A stretch of 64,000 nucleotides of DNA, from the NCBI GenBank assembly GCA_035222895.1, contig JAVYIG010001825.1, positions 221,501-285,500 on the forward strand, read 5' to 3'. A model generated the notes under the pieces. The model was not told where the DNA came from. It ran no database searches and saw only the letters and a program-made list of their open reading frames with translations. Within the stretch, counting starts at the first letter, position 1; each line of letters starts with the position of its first letter. Below, one piece after another: positions 10,734 through 41,310 of this stretch. The stretch comes from Strongylocentrotus droebachiensis. Lineage: Eukaryota > Echinodermata > Echinoidea > Camarodonta > Strongylocentrotidae. The position numbers and the translations under genes are program-made.

Positions 10734-12700
10734 TATAAGAGAATATTTCTATAAAGAAGTGCAATAACCAAAAAAATTGACAAATTTCTGACAAAAAAGC
10801 AAATCACTTGTAATTAAAGCTCCTAATGCTAATGAACAGATACAATGGCTATGCATTGGTGACTATGTACATTGTATGCTACAGGATATCTACCTAATGA
10901 GACAATACGTCACATACACGTAGAACAACATAGCATACATATTAACACTTAGGAATATACTGAGTACACAATTGCAATGGTACAGCTGTAGTGATACATC
11001 ACTTCGCATTGGATATGAAATTATACTACATACATTGACACATTGACTTTTTAGCTCTACAACATTGACATATACATAATAACTTATAAAAATGCCAGCA
11101 TTTTTTACATTAACTTTCAGAGCGAAAGGCATATTCTCTCCTTATGTACAATATCACACAGAGACAAAGATACAAACATGTACAATGTATATGTGTATTA
11201 CTCATTGAAATATATTGTTTGGTACAAAACTAAATGTAACACTCTAAACTTTTCCCTAAAATAGAGTATTTCATGCCTATATTCCCAAGGGAATTCTCTA
11301 GAATTACAAAAAATCTAACTATAACTATACATGTTTCTTAATATAAGTAGTGATTACAGTGTAGTAGAAATACATAATGGACATGGAAGAATTCTTTGAG
11401 CTTTCAACTTCAACATCGCATCATTTCTTAAATTTTGTGCACAAATAAATACAAATGAAATAGAACAGGAAAAATAAAATGCACACACATAAAAATGTAT
11501 GCACGGGACTACAACTCTAATCCTATTGGCAAGTTTGCAATACTGTCTATATGAGTTTTTCTTAGTCAAACAGATCACAGGAAGAAAAAAGGGTATATGA
11601 AGACAAAAAAGACAAAGCCTCTCTCATTATGTAATGACAGTGTCCCTTTTGCTTATGAAATACAAGTTATCATAAGGAAAACGGTTTGTTGCATAGATGT
11701 AACTTCAAAATAAATAGGAAAACGTGGAAAAGAAGTTGGTCATTTCGATTAAACTTTGGCAAAAGCTGAACCATTAAAGATGATATTGTTATACTTTCCT
11801 CTACTCAACATAGCAAATTCTATACTAGATTTAACTATAAAAAGTTAACAGATGGTCCATTCATACAATACGAAAACCAAACCAGAGATTCTAAAGAAAT
11901 TGAAAATTAAAAAAAGTTGTGTATATATAATATTTACTTTCAGTATCATATAATGCCTAGTCAATGTGCATGTATCTGACCAATGCATGTTAAGAAGGCG
12001 ATGTTGTACTGGCCATTTCTTTCAGAAAAGATATATCCCTATTGCCATTTCTTGCAATCCCATCACATAATCATCAAAAGCATACACCTTACACCTTTTC
12101 CATGCCATGGGTATCAAATCATGTCCATGTGGATCATCAACATTAAGTTTTGTAAAATTTGGATTATACATGCCTTTTCTTTTTTTCTAAGAGAAAAACA
12201 TTTACATATACATGTAAACTGTGACAGTTTTTCTAAGAAAGATCTGAAGCCAATTTTACAATGAAACAAAGAATCATAACCTTTGATTTCGAATTTGATT
12301 CTTGAGTTTATTTATAATATGGTAAATGTTCATAAAACCTAGTAGCCCAGATGGGATTAATAATGATCTTACACAACATCTGAGTATAGAAGTGATGCTT
12401 GAGCAGCCTACAAAGATTCTTGAATTTAAATGAACTCAGTTGTTAAAGAGAAAAGGATCCTACCTAAACCCCAGATCCTGTTTAATCATTATCATCATCG
12501 TTTAACATCTGTTTTTCCCTCGCTGTGGGTTGGATGTTTCAGTTCCCTTATGACCCTTCTCCAAGCCTTCCAGTCTTTAGCATCCACCTGGGTGAGAGAG
12601 ACCAGGGACCCTTTTCACAGAGCCTTTTTTCAATAACAAATTACAAAACTCAGTGACAAATCTGCTGATAGCTTGTAACAAAAACTGTCATTTGTCACTG

Positions 12701-12733
<33 letters not shown>

Positions 12734-13104
12734 GCCTAATAGTCCACTCCAAATTTTATTAAACCGAAACAGAAATTCTTTTTGCCCAATTGATCGTGAA
12801 ATGGGTCCCAGATGCTCCTATGTTTTCTTCTAGTGTCTCCTCTCCTTAAAGGCTTTGCAAGGTGTGCCACAGGGTTTTGAGCCTGCAACCTGGAAATCCA
12901 TCTAAATTCCAATCAAATTTGAATATATGCCCAGGGTCCACTTGCAGTTGAGTAAACAGGGATGTTTTGAACAAAGCAACCACTTTCTACTACATTAACT
13001 GGGTAGAATGCTGAAAGGTTTCACAGAGTGATGATTAGGAATCGACTGACAGGTCCCAGTTGTAGAACAAGTAATCCTGTCATTACCATAGAATATAGAC
13101 ATGA

Positions 13105-13465
13105 TGATGGTGATAATAATAGTATTCCACGTTTATATAGCACTTAATACCATGACGATGTCTCTTTGCACTTAACAGATATAGTATTACCCCGGTTATC
13201 AGATTCAGGCTTGCCCGCTCACAAGGTACACATATTCTCCACTCCCTGGGGAGCATTCTAGCCAGGCACCAATTCACAGAAGCTCACAATGCTGATCAAA
13301 CTACATTAACGTTCACATCCTACCAGGTACCCATTTAACACTGGGAAGAATGGTAAATGTAGATGAACGTCTTGCCGAAGGACATTAGTGCCGGGCTGGG
13401 ATTTGAACCCTGTATCTTGTGATCTACAGTCCGGAGACTTGTCCACTAGACCACAACACCTATCA
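13105..13465 (-). mobile_element. tRNA-derived SINE, family B, with LINE-like tail
   Basis: On the minus strand the head is TGTGGTCTAGTGGACAAG with B box GGGTTCAAATCCC. A central part has AAATGGGTACCTGGTAGG. The 3' end reads GTGCTATATAAACG and then an ATT-rich tail. That tail resembles the 3' end of the LINE at 16,890-16,950. Confidence 0.75.
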
Positions 13466-13961
13466 ATCAACATGTATATGGTTGGTGATAGTAACAATAA
13501 TTCTACAACAACTACGTGGTACGTGTATACATAACCCTTCTAGAAAACAATCATCACAAATATGCAAATGACCCAACTACAGTAAAATGCCCATTGACTT
13601 AAATGCCATAAAAAAGGGAAGATTTGGAGGTCATTCGATTATCACTTCTGCAATAAATAAACACAAAATATAACTCAGATACATGGATTGCTTTTTAATG
13701 TAGAGATGGCTTTTAAAATAAAATGAGTGTGCATGTGCAGTGCCATTGTAACCAGGTCAATGTTTCAAATTCCTTTTTTCCATTGTGACCGAAATGTCCT
13801 TGTATAGAAACGTCCTGGTATAGAAGCGTCATCCTTGGTCATAAACTTTTGTCACCGGTTTACAGCACGACACCTTTGCCTTAATACCACTAATACTATT
13901 GTTCTGCAATTTGAAATGTAACTCATCTTCAGATGGTCTTTCAACATCAACAAATCACCTC

Positions 13962-13967
13962 TTTATT
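13962..13967 (-). terminator. Candidate proximal poly(A) signal for CSK
   Basis: TTTATT on the plus strand is AATAAA on the minus strand, about 170 bp after the CSK stop codon. Confidence 0.4.
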
Positions 13968-14136
13968 TTAAAAATTCAACCTGTAAGCAATTCAAAGACA
14001 TGAAGTGGTCAAATACAGAGCCGACATGCTTGAACGTACAGCCGAAGCTAGCGAACAAAAGCTGTGCGGGGAAGCAACTACAGCATACAAAAACATTCCA
14101 TGAAATGTCTGTTTCTTTGTCTGAACGATCACGATC

Positions 14137-30727
<16,591 letters not shown>

Positions 30728-31157
30728 GCTGCCTGCTGCACGTCTGCAATGGCTGTCACCGCATCAAACTCCAGATGGATGCCTCTTCTGTCACTCTCCT
30801 TCGTCACTCATGAGCCCAGCTCACTCCTCTTCCTCTCCCCTATCTCTCCTTCCTTGTCTTCCTTTCCTTGTCTTCCTTTCCTTCTCTCCTATCTCCCTTC
30901 CTTATCTTCCTTTCCCTCTCTCCTATCTCTCCTTCTTTGTCTTCCTTTCCCTCTCTCCTATCTCTCCTAACTCTCCTTCCTTAAATCTTCCTTTCCCTCT
31001 CTCCTATCTTGCATTCCTTATCTTCCTTTTCCTGTCTATTATTTTGCTCCCTGTCTCTCTGCGTCCTATGATGCTCCTTCCCCTGTTCCCCTGCAATGCA
31101 CCTAGAACGCTCTCAACTTTCGGGCTTCCAGGCACAGCTTGTGATCATCGAACCAAC
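30728..31157 (-). other. CSK: CSK 5' UTR portion of exon
   Basis: On the minus strand a strong acceptor, a T-rich tract followed by AAACACAG, ends at 31158. The exon would run from 31157 to 30719, giving 430 nt of 5' UTR. It is strikingly purine-rich (GGAGAG-type runs, seen as CT-rich on the plus strand). Upstream ATGs are present. Confidence 0.5.
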
Positions 31158-34100
31158 CTGTGTTTGAGGAAAGAAAATAAACAAGATGGGATAAGAATGG
31201 AGGATGCGGTAGGCATGACAACAGCAACATTTAGGTTTCTGGTGAAGATTTTTTACCTTGCCCTGCCTATAATATTAAACAATCTTTAAATATATTTTTG
31301 TAGACACTAGAGTGCTTATCGTGACTAATAGTGTGCTTTTAAAAATATTATTTGTGACTCCCGGTACATACATGTAATTTATGGCATGCCGATACAGAAA
31401 AAGAATCCTGGTCATATGACTGCACATACATGTACATATACATGTATTGAAGACAGACCAACGTGTTTCCTTCAACTGAAGTCCGAAACAGATCGTCCAA
31501 TTATGCACAGATCAGCAATATCAATCAAGTACAGATTGCGTGTATGTGTCCAATTAGACATCCAAATTCAAAGCTATTGCAGACTGTATTAGATAAATGT
31601 ACTTGTGGTTAATACATGTGATGTTTACAGTGTAGATGTTAACATCTTTTTATTATCCAACTGAACATATTTTAGTAATTAGTCACCAACAAGTTTCCCA
31701 TGCCAAATTACTGTACTTGAGACAGGACTTAACAATGATGTACAAAACATGTAGGTACTTGAATTTTAGGGCTTCATTTTCTCTAAAAATGTCAGTAAAT
31801 AATAATTCAAAGAAAGAATAAATACATGTACATGTACATGCATTTAAAAAAAAACAGTAAAAAAAAAGGTGTTACAGTGTACATGCATTTCCAGAACACC
31901 ATAGGTAAACATGGATATGTAACATTGAAACCAGCCATCACATACAACCATTTCCATTCCTTTAAGGTTAATATACATTTTGTTTTTAATAGATAAATAA
32001 ATGATGTACGAGAACGTCCACCTCACGTGAACCTTCAGAAATCTAGCAGAAAATTTTCCAGAAGCCGGAAATCAATACATGAGCTGACCTCACTAACTTT
32101 GCGCATTGATTTTTGGCAAAGCAATATAATCGCTCATTACGGGATGGAGATATCGACAATTTATGACAGGCTGCAATCTCCCAGTGGGATTAACCTCCCT
32201 CTCAATGTAAATTATACTGCACTTGTACGTGACCTGCTTCTAATACAGACTACCGGTAGTCATCTTATTAGCATCGATGGGCATATGATTTTGAGTGTCG
32301 GTATCCAATCCATGTGTTTCTAGTATTCATATCATATGGGTCAATCACATGGTTCTATGCTTCCACCCTTTTACACATTAATATCTGGGGCTTTGAGCCT
32401 ATGACTCAGAAAAAAAGACCTCTACAATAATACAGAAAAAGACACATAGTTGTAGGGAATTTATGCTGTTTTTATTTGAAAAAACATTGCCAGGAAAAAA
32501 GAATGATTCTTCTTTCTCTTTTATACCATGTTTCAGTTGAATTATATTATCAATGTTTTAAAACATGCATATAAACATGTACAGTGTACATCCTTTCCAA
32601 AGATATTTGTGTAAAATTCAAAAGAAATATCAAAATGAAATAAATATACTATGATCATGACAACTGCTTCTTGCAAATATACGGAAGAGGTGTATTTTAT
32701 TACTAAAAGCAACATTTATAAAAACAATGCATCGTAAATGTAGGATCTGAAGTACATGATTGACGAGAGAACGGATGGTTGTTGATTACTCGATATTGAA
32801 ATACATGTACATTCATGTACCGTATGTGAAATACAATGTATGTTTGCAAAACAAAACACTTTGAATTTGAAGTACAGCTCATGTCAGGTTGTTATGGAAT
32901 TAAGTACAGGGTATAATTGATGTTGACAAAACTAAAGCTTTTTGCAATGCCTCCTCTCACACATTCGCCTCTAGGGCAATCCAACATTTTCTCCTACGAT
33001 AATCACTCTGCACTCCGCATTGCCAAAGACATACATAGGGTTATGGTTACTGAACTTCAATTAGGCTTTAGGTTATGTTTAGGTTTAGGATCAGCTTACA
33101 GTCAGGCTTTGGTATTGTGGGGTCCAGGACTAAAGCGGTCATTGCGGTTAGTGTAACAAATTGACCATAGTCGCCATTGTCACAAGAGAATGTGTGGTAA
33201 CATACAACCTAAAGTTTATCTACAATGTACACATACATTAAGATAATAGATATAGATGGACACATACCACCAAGCAATTAACTCTAATTGGAAAATACAT
33301 TAACTATATTAGTCGAGTCTATAATCAAGGCCCCACTATAGAACAAAATACAATGGGTACAGTACATGCATTTGTTAAGCATCATCTAGATTCGCAATTT
33401 TAAATTTTAAATTTTAGCAATGCTAAATGGTCCACAGGCTATGTATTTTTGCATTTCAATTGACAAAGGTTTGGGTTAATTGGAAAAGCAAGATAATGAG
33501 GTATGTTCATGTATAATATACATTCAAACCATACTTTTTGTTTTGTTTGTTTGTTGTTGTTTTTGTTTTTTTATATGCTGGAGTTCTTTTAAGACTTTTC
33601 CAGCAATGTCCAATGCTGATGCATATTATTTGCTGCCTTTTGCAATTTTTTTTCAGCTGCTATTTAATATTCAAAAGTTGACTATTACCTTTAATCAGGC
33701 TCGAATCAGGCTAGTGAGAGCCTGGCTATCTATCAGCTGCATACATGAATGTGTGAGAAAGTGGTTCTATTTATAGCGGTTAACTCACAACCAGGAAGTA
33801 TTGCACGAAGAGAGACAATTCAATCCAAGCACTAAATTGAGCACCCATTTCCACTGCTGATCGTATTTAATCCAACACATTTCATTGCCTGCTCGAGGAA
33901 GGATGAATGTTATAAGTGTCTGGAAACTGGAGATCTACATCAACTTGAAATAACTAAGTGTGTAGCTTTACTTGACAGTTCTTAAAAGTCTCCTGCCAAA
34001 AATGTATGAATAATACATGTACTGTTGACTATGTATACATGCTCAGTGTGAAGATTTCTATGTAAGGTCAAACTTCAAATTGTGCTATGGTGTAGAAAAA

Positions 34101-35078
34101 AGAAGTTAATATATATCACAAGCATTAATTACATATTTTCCAATGCCCCCGCCCCCACCCTTTTCAATGACATTAATGGTTGGAATGTTCTTTTTGTAAA
34201 ACAAAAGAGATAAGATTCATACATTTGAGTGAACTTTCTTGTAGTAAATAAAGTAAACATTTATTTTGTTAAAATTGGCATTAAAATAAAGGAATACAAT
34301 TATAAAAATAACCACAGCTCAGTCTATTATAGCCATTTATTCTACCCTTGCTTCCAGTCAATCGAAAATCCTACAATCAACAAAGTTGCTATCGCCTAAA
34401 TTTAGTTATGATCTCAATGAACATGTACTGTACACATGTGCACTCAAGTATAAAGATTGACATACTTTAAGAATGAACCTACTTCTTTTTATTAAAATTA
34501 GTCATTGTTATCCAACAAAAGACAGTAAATGCAAGAAAAAAGCTTTTATTTGAGGTACATAACCATTCATGCAGATTTTGAGAACCGGTATACACAATGG
34601 CAGACTCTATCAAAATACTTTGAAGTCATTGTTGCCTATAAATACACAAAAGCCATTCTTTGAATGCCTTTGATACAATGAAATAAACCTTGATTAACTG
34701 GGCTAATTGGATACTTTGTGTGAGTAATGGACCAAAAAGTTGCTCAGCCCTATTCATAGACTTACTACATGTACATGTACATGTATGTCATACCACTAGA
34801 ACTTTTTCAGAAGGGTAACCTAAAGTTTGAAACTATACTGTAGCTCAACCAAAATACAGTATACTATACATACATGTACATGTACAGTACATGTACAGTA
34901 CATGTACTCTGCAAAAGCATCGCACAGAATTTAAATTTTATTTTTTATCTCAAATCAGAACCTACAATGTAGTATGCTTCACACTTTAATATCCCTGTTG
35001 ATGGCATCTTAGATGCAATGACACTATTTAAACAACTAGTTACTTACTGTTACTTGAATAGTCATGTACTTCATATCT

Positions 35079-35231
35079 GGGCCCCGTCTTATAAAGAGTT
35101 GCGATTGATCCGAACCAACCGCAGATATTATTATGTAGCAAGTCCTCTTATCAACCGCAAGCTTGCAATCTCCTATCGCTTACCTACATGTACATACAGT
35201 AGTTGCGATTAATATCAACTCAAACAGGGCC
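35079..35231. mobile_element. Short foldback MITE F, copy 2
   Basis: It begins GGGCCCCGTCTTATAAAGAG and contains TTGCGATTGATCCGAACCAA and TTGCGATTAATATCAAC. Its right arm is degraded. Confidence 0.65.
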
Positions 35232-35745
35232 TTGGTCATGGCTTATTTGCAAAGGATCATCCTACTTGGGTGAATCAATAAGTAACATAGTTTCCTTATT
35301 GCATTTATTACACATTATGTACCCAGCTGAAGCAGCAGACCTCAAATATCATGAAACTATACATGTAGGTTGGGCAGGCGCACCCTACAATAAGCATATT
35401 CAATTGTTAAAAATAATAGTTCTACCCACACGTTCCTTAAAGTTTATCCCTTCGGAACAAATTTATATAGCATTTGGTTGGGTCAAATTTTACCCAACTT
35501 TACTCACTTCATTGTTTCCAGCTCCTTAATTGCATGTAGCTTTACAAATCCTCACCCACCCCTTGTGACTAGTCCATCACTCAAAACTTCAAATACCTGA
35601 AAGGAAAATAGCAGACTGTTACCATGTACAACCAGCTTTAGTTTGTACCTGTATTTAATCTAAGGTACTGTAAAACAATTCCAAAACGTTCCAATATGAT
35701 AGCTGTAAACTAGTCTACTGTAACTTGCAAACAATGGGACTTTCA

Positions 35746-35925
35746 AGGAGGCGTGATAGCTCAGTGGTAGAGTAATGGTCTCGTATTACATGTAGGGACC
35801 AGGTTCAAAACCCAAGTTGATGCGCTAGTGCCCTTTGGTTTAATAGACATCGATCCTCATTACCAAATCACTCAGAGAGGACTTAATTATCTGTCGGTCC
35901 CCTGGTTGTTTACTTACAAGCATAC
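35746..35925 (+). mobile_element. tRNA-derived SINE, family A, second copy
   Basis: It begins GGAGGCGTGATAGCTCAGTG with the B-box-like GGTTCAAAACC, then GCGCTAGTGCCC and a tail TTTACTTACAAGC. It matches the reverse complement of 3663-3834 over its length, with damage in the tRNA part. Confidence 0.8.
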
Positions 35926-36743
35926 ACATGCTTTCTCAGCAGTCAGGTACGGTATTAAACACGAACAAACAAACAAACACGTTTTTTTTTCTGGGGGCGG
36001 GGGGGGCGGGGCGGATGGCAACAACAAAAAAACTTTATATGCATGGCAAAACATTACCTGGACCACTCAAAAATTATTTTAAAAGCGTTGATTTTTATTA
36101 TGAGCAAGCGGTTCAGCTAAATTGAATTCATCATGGGCATAGAGATTTTCAAATGTCGGCAGAGCCTAATGAGTGGGCATATGTGCACCTGTGTGATTCT
36201 GTATTATTCAGCTAAATCTTCTTTCTTTTTAATCACTGCATGGTTTCGCACTGAATTCACAGCCTTTGGTATTGACTCCGTACACAGTATCTGCCATTCA
36301 TCAGCACCTTACACGTTTAGTTTCATATGTCTGTAATTACAGATAAGAAACTGGGAATATACATGTAGTACATGTACTGTACAGGCAATAAGGAAGTAAA
36401 GAGCGAGAAGAACAGATTGTGCATGTGGTCACCGAAAGCCTTTCCCTGATTAAATAAATGAGGCATTTCACTATGTATCATTACTGATTGCCTTAATGAT
36501 CCAATTAAGACCGGTACAGGGTGTACAGTATGTAAATTTCTCATGACTAGTATGGTATTCCTCTGTTAATTTTTTCTTCTTTTAGATTGTACTTTTACAT
36601 GTATTTCAGAAGTTGTATTTTATCTGTAAATTCAAGAAGAATTAGCTTGTAGCAGAGATGTTGAATATTTCCCAATAAGCATTATTCATTTTAATAATCC
36701 TTATCAATAAAAACTGGTACGTGTACCTTTGAGAAAAAGAGAA

Positions 36744-37370
36744 AATAGGTGTGTCTGCACTATCTCGAGATTGCCAAATATCCAGCTATTTGAACTATCC
36801 CGATGGAAACTATTCAGCTAATTTGCGTCTTCATTAGACCGAAGTAGCAAATTAGCTGGATAGTTGGTCGGGATAATATCCCAAGATATCTCGGTCTAGT
36901 TTGCAAAATATCCCACTATTTCCCAACTAGCGGGATAGTTTGCGACCGTCTTCATTAGACCGAAGTACGGAGTCAAATATCCCGATCCCATCATGCACAA
37001 CGATTTCCGGCGCACATGCGATCTATACACTGACCTCTACAGGTGTAGAGGTCAGTGGATCTATACCGCCCAGCGCGCTAGTACAACTAGTAAACACAGA
37101 AAACCGGAAATCGTTGTGCATGATGAGATCGGGATATTTGACTCCGTACTTCGGTCTAATGAAGACGGTCGCAAACTATCCCGCTAGTTGGGAAATAGTG
37201 GGATATTTTGCAAACTAGACCGAGATATCTTGGGATATTATCCCGACCAACTATCCAGCTAATTTGCTACTTCGGTCTAATGAAGACGCAAATTAGCTGG
37301 ATAGTTTCGATCGGGATAGTTCAAATAGCTGGATATTTGGCAATCTCGAGATAGTGAAGACGGGCCTATT
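36744..37370. mobile_element. Foldback element I, 627-bp giant palindromic copy
   Basis: Arms of about 300 bp meet near 37,057 (CACTGACCTCTACAGGTGTAGAGGTCAGTG). The left arm from AATAGG, through CACTATCTCGAGATTGCC, is repeated inverted on the right with few differences. Ends and blocks (GGGATATTTTGCAAACTAG) match copies 1 and 2. Confidence 0.85.
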
Positions 37371-40005
37371 GAGACATGGAATGTGTGGTCAAGGGTATAT
37401 TGAATTCGTATTTGTTTGTTTGTTTTTGTCTCATTTTGTTTAATTCAAGGCTCTTTTCCAATCCACAGATAATGATGTAACCAGTCAGTAACCCATACTG
37501 AAGAGGAAAAGAATTAGATAAATAACTCATAAGATAAGCATTGGCACTCCTAAATCGGCAACAATATTATTTTTGCTTTTCTTTTACTTCCTTCAAGACT
37601 TCCTGTAAATTTAATATGTATCATTTTATATACTCCCCAGGGTGCGGAGCATGTGAACTACATGTACCATGTGTGGAATAGCAATTGAATCTAATGACAG
37701 GCATAATCATAATTGCAATGTACTGTAAAGCACTTTTAACTGTATGAACACAGCATTATTAAGCGCTATATACATGTAGATGTGACTATCGTCATTAAAT
37801 AATTGTGATATTTTTTTGTGTCTTCTTTTTGTGACTTAATGATTGCCATACTCATAAATTGGTCAGACATAAATATAGAAATTTTCTGAGATAAAAGTTT
37901 CATAATATTTTTTTATTCTACGACTGAAAACTGATGTTGCTAATGCTAACTGAGACATTTCACACGAGGTATAGTTTGAAACATCACAGGAAATGACTGC
38001 ATTAATTTGTACACTTTTCTCTATAGATGGAAATATTACTTTGAATGCAGTCTGACTCAAGTCCATTACATTATCATTGTTTGTAAACATTTCACAGCCA
38101 TGAAATGGTCTTCTTGTGGCTGCAAAATCTGAGTGATGAGGAATTAAGGATTAGCATCAGTGTACATGTATGAGGAACATTGCATATGTACATGTACATC
38201 CATTTCTTCCTAATTACTAGAATGAATAATTAATCTTGAAATAAATCCTCACGATTCTTACAAAAAAGACAGCCTATTGTCAACAAGGATTATATGTGTA
38301 CAGGCTTTTCTGAGGGTACCACTGGTGTCAATCAGCAGAAAAAGCCACAAAGTGTACTTTTACACATAAAAATTACAAGTTATTATGAGGAACACATAAC
38401 AGTACTACTGTACAGTACAGTACATGTACAGTGACCTAGATTAGAATGTTAGATAGATGGCTAACCCATCCATCACCAGGATAATTGCATACCGGTACTA
38501 GTATTTGAAAATAAGTTCTACAAACGTCTACCGAAACCAGAAGCTTTTGCACATTTTAATTCTTTAGTGGTCCAGTCTCACAAGAGTTTGAGGCTACAAG
38601 TACAAAACAATTGAATGATAACACTAAATCTATTGTATGGAAATCACAACACCAATATGACTGTGGTAAAAAATTTGTGTTACCGGTACTTATATCGCGT
38701 ATACATGTTTGTACATACATGTATTGTGTATGTCCCACCCCCCCCCCCCCCCCCCCTCCACAACAACAAAATTATAATTGACTTTGAAACATACACTGTA
38801 CAAAGGCAAAGATATAACAGGAAATAATGTTTTTATATTTCATTTTCACTTAAATCATTCCCCTGATGATTAGATTTTATCATTTGTTTGTTACATGTAG
38901 CTTGTTTTTTTTTTTTTTTTTTTTTTTTTTTGGGGGGGGGTATCTTTTTTTCTCTTTTGTTCTGTACTGTAACTTACTTTGTTCTGATTGGTCTTATCGG
39001 ATCATATGTAGGGAGCTTCAGTGTCTGACGTTGGCTTAAGCCACTGGGTTTCTGATGAGCATGCGCGTGTGAGCTCGCATATGTGGCTGAAAACAATCGC
39101 TGCCAATTCCTGTTATCTACCTTTTCTTTATTTTTATTTTTTCAGGGGGGGGGGGGTCTTTCGTAATATGAAACAAAAACAAAATATACTTCCAGGATTT
39201 TACTAAGAACTGAAAATATTTCTGGTCTTTCTGGAACAAAGAGTCCTAAAATTGGATTAGCCGAAAAATTATCATGGCATCTTTTCTAGGACTAGATTTT
39301 TCAATGGGCACATTGCACCACAAATATGATGGGGGGGGGGGGGCATAAGCTATGCACTTTGTTTTCAAAAGCTGAAGTTTTCTTATTTAGTTTTTTATGA
39401 TGATTTTTTGTTTGTATCTTGGTTCTACATGTATATTTTCTGAAGATGACATGTGGAAAAAATTATGATAAATGTCAATAACAACTTCGAACCACAACAA
39501 GAACAATAATCCCTGATTCCTTAACAACTTTTCCAAGCTACATTTTGTAAACTGGGCCGGGATGAGATGTGTTATGACAGCAAGTGATCGTGCAGACTAC
39601 AAGACTACACACATGTAACAGATGAATACAAACCTTGATTTTGCGGTTGGCAATGTGAACTGAATTTAACCTTGATTTACAATATTAATAATAGTAAATA
39701 AATATGACAACCATTTCTATAACAATTTGGGGGAATTTTGTTGCTCAAAATTGTTGGGACATGTACGAGTCACATTGCACCTAGACTATTTTGTACGGGG
39801 TGCGTAGTTTATGGACCCAGGTATATTTATAACCCCTTGCCGTACATGTAGAATCTACAAGCTTATCTGAAATAAGGCATGACCTTGTAGTGTACATTTA
39901 TTACACTTTTCATAATTTCAACCTTCAATTTTATAATTTTCAAAATTTGTTCACCAAGAAGGCCAGACCAAGCCCAGGGCCAAGGGCCAATTCTAAGCCA
40001 ATGGG

Positions 40006-40460
40006 CAGTAGAGGCGCTGGTCCGAGAATGAGGATCATCCGCGTAAACAAGGATATCCTTGTAAATGCGGACAAATCAGGTCCTAAAAAATAAGGATCGT
40101 CCGACAGGTTTTTTCTTCAGGCGCTCTGCGCGTGTAAGGTTCCCGATCCGCGTGCTAGCAATGCAAAAAACGGGTTCCGCACAATAAATATCTCAAGTTG
40201 ACCATCTACTTTTATGGGTTCTCCATCTTCCCAAGGATTTATCACTCACAACATGAAAGTCTCTGTACAAAGTCAATGTGAAATGCATCAAAAAATCATT
40301 GTATCATCCGTTGTTCGCATCGCCAACGCGCGGATCGGAAATAAGAATCCTCCGCAAAAAAGTGGACAATCCCTTTTTTTGAAGACACATATGTCAGCGT
40401 TTACGACGACAATCTTAGTTTATGCGGACGATCCTTATCTTTGGACCAGCGCCTCTACTG
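40006..40460. mobile_element. TIR element J (CAGTAGAGGCGCTGG ends)
   Basis: CAGTAGAGGCGCTGGTCC at the left is repeated inverted at the right end, with GGATCATCCGCGTAAAC-like subterminal blocks. It sits between two diverged copies of an 80-bp direct repeat (about 39925-39995 and 40465-40530). Confidence 0.8.
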
Positions 40461-40539
40461 TCAATATTTTAATTTTCAAAAATTTGTTCGCCGAGATTCG
40501 GGAGGCCAGACCAAGTCAAGGCCAATTCTAACTCTAACT

Positions 40540-41310
40540 AGGGTAGAATGCCCAGTATTCGGTCAGTTAAGGGGAAATCACTAATATTTTGAATTCTTAC
40601 CTCTTTTATTTTACAATCTACCTATCAAAAGAAAGGAAAATTATTCCTCTAACAGGATTTTATAGTCACTTAAAATAAAGAATGATGATAAGAAAAATAT
40701 TTCCGAAAGAAGACGGAGCATTTTTCTGCCCAGAATTCGGTCGCGCTGATTAGAATTCGGTCACGCAATTTGTGCGTGGTATCTCCGTTGCCAAGGAGCG
40801 AAGCGTATTTGCGCACTATTTTCACACAATCGCACGATAAAGCACTGATTGTCAATGCGTTGACCGAAAACTGGACGAGCGATACTGCATGGCAAGGGTA
40901 TCGTATAAATACCTCTTGCACATCGGCAAGTGCGTCATTTGCAAATTCGCTGTGATGGAGCAAACACGGAAGTGATTCTCTTCACACACATACTAAATTC
41001 ATTGCGACAGCACACGTAGTTGTTTCGCAATAGACTTCTACATGTACATATGGCTATGCATCTTAGCGCATGTGCTAAGAGAACGCGGAAGTGCAGAAAG
41101 TTGTGCGACGCTGACCAATTTTGAGCTAAGTTGGAGATCTTTCCAGGGCCCTATATCTGATTTAATTTTGAGAGTTAAGAAAAGTTGTTCAGCTGCCTGA
41201 TTTGTGCAAGTTTCGCGGCTCATTAATTATTTTTTAAATTGTTACAGCTGTTGAAACGGCTGTCTAACCGAATACTGGGAATGGACCGAATACTGGGCGC
41301 GCTACGCTAG
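40540..41310. mobile_element. TIR element K (CCCAGTATTCGGTC ends) with 13-bp direct repeats
   Basis: CCCAGTATTCGGTCAGTTA near the left end faces CCGAATACTGGGAATGGACC and a second GACCGAATACTGGG at the right. The sequence TCTAACTCTAACT flanks it at 40527-40539 and 41311-41323. The interior is CpG-containing with no transposase. Confidence 0.65.

Larger units (their letters stand above)
7500..14136 (-). other. Region 3' of CSK: UTR and/or intergenic
   Basis: No further coding sequence is supported. It holds two foldback MITEs (8922-9462, 10257-10733), a poly-C run near 7920-7940, a 2x25-bp tandem repeat (10021-10066), (TAA)n at about 12702-12733 and a SINE (13105-13465). How much is CSK 3' UTR depends on which AATAAA is used. 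Confidence 0.4.
31158..40000. other. Probable CSK 5' intron or upstream region without coding genes
   Basis: No credible exon is seen on either strand. Contents are foldback elements at 35079 and 36744, a SINE at 35746, many TACATGTA runs (for example 34760-34790 and 34870-34910), poly-C at 38740 and poly-T/G at 38910-38940. Confidence 0.5.

Noticed and set aside
13390-13465. Possible genuine tRNA gene on the minus strand
   Set aside because: It is the head of a 350-bp SINE with a LINE-like tail.
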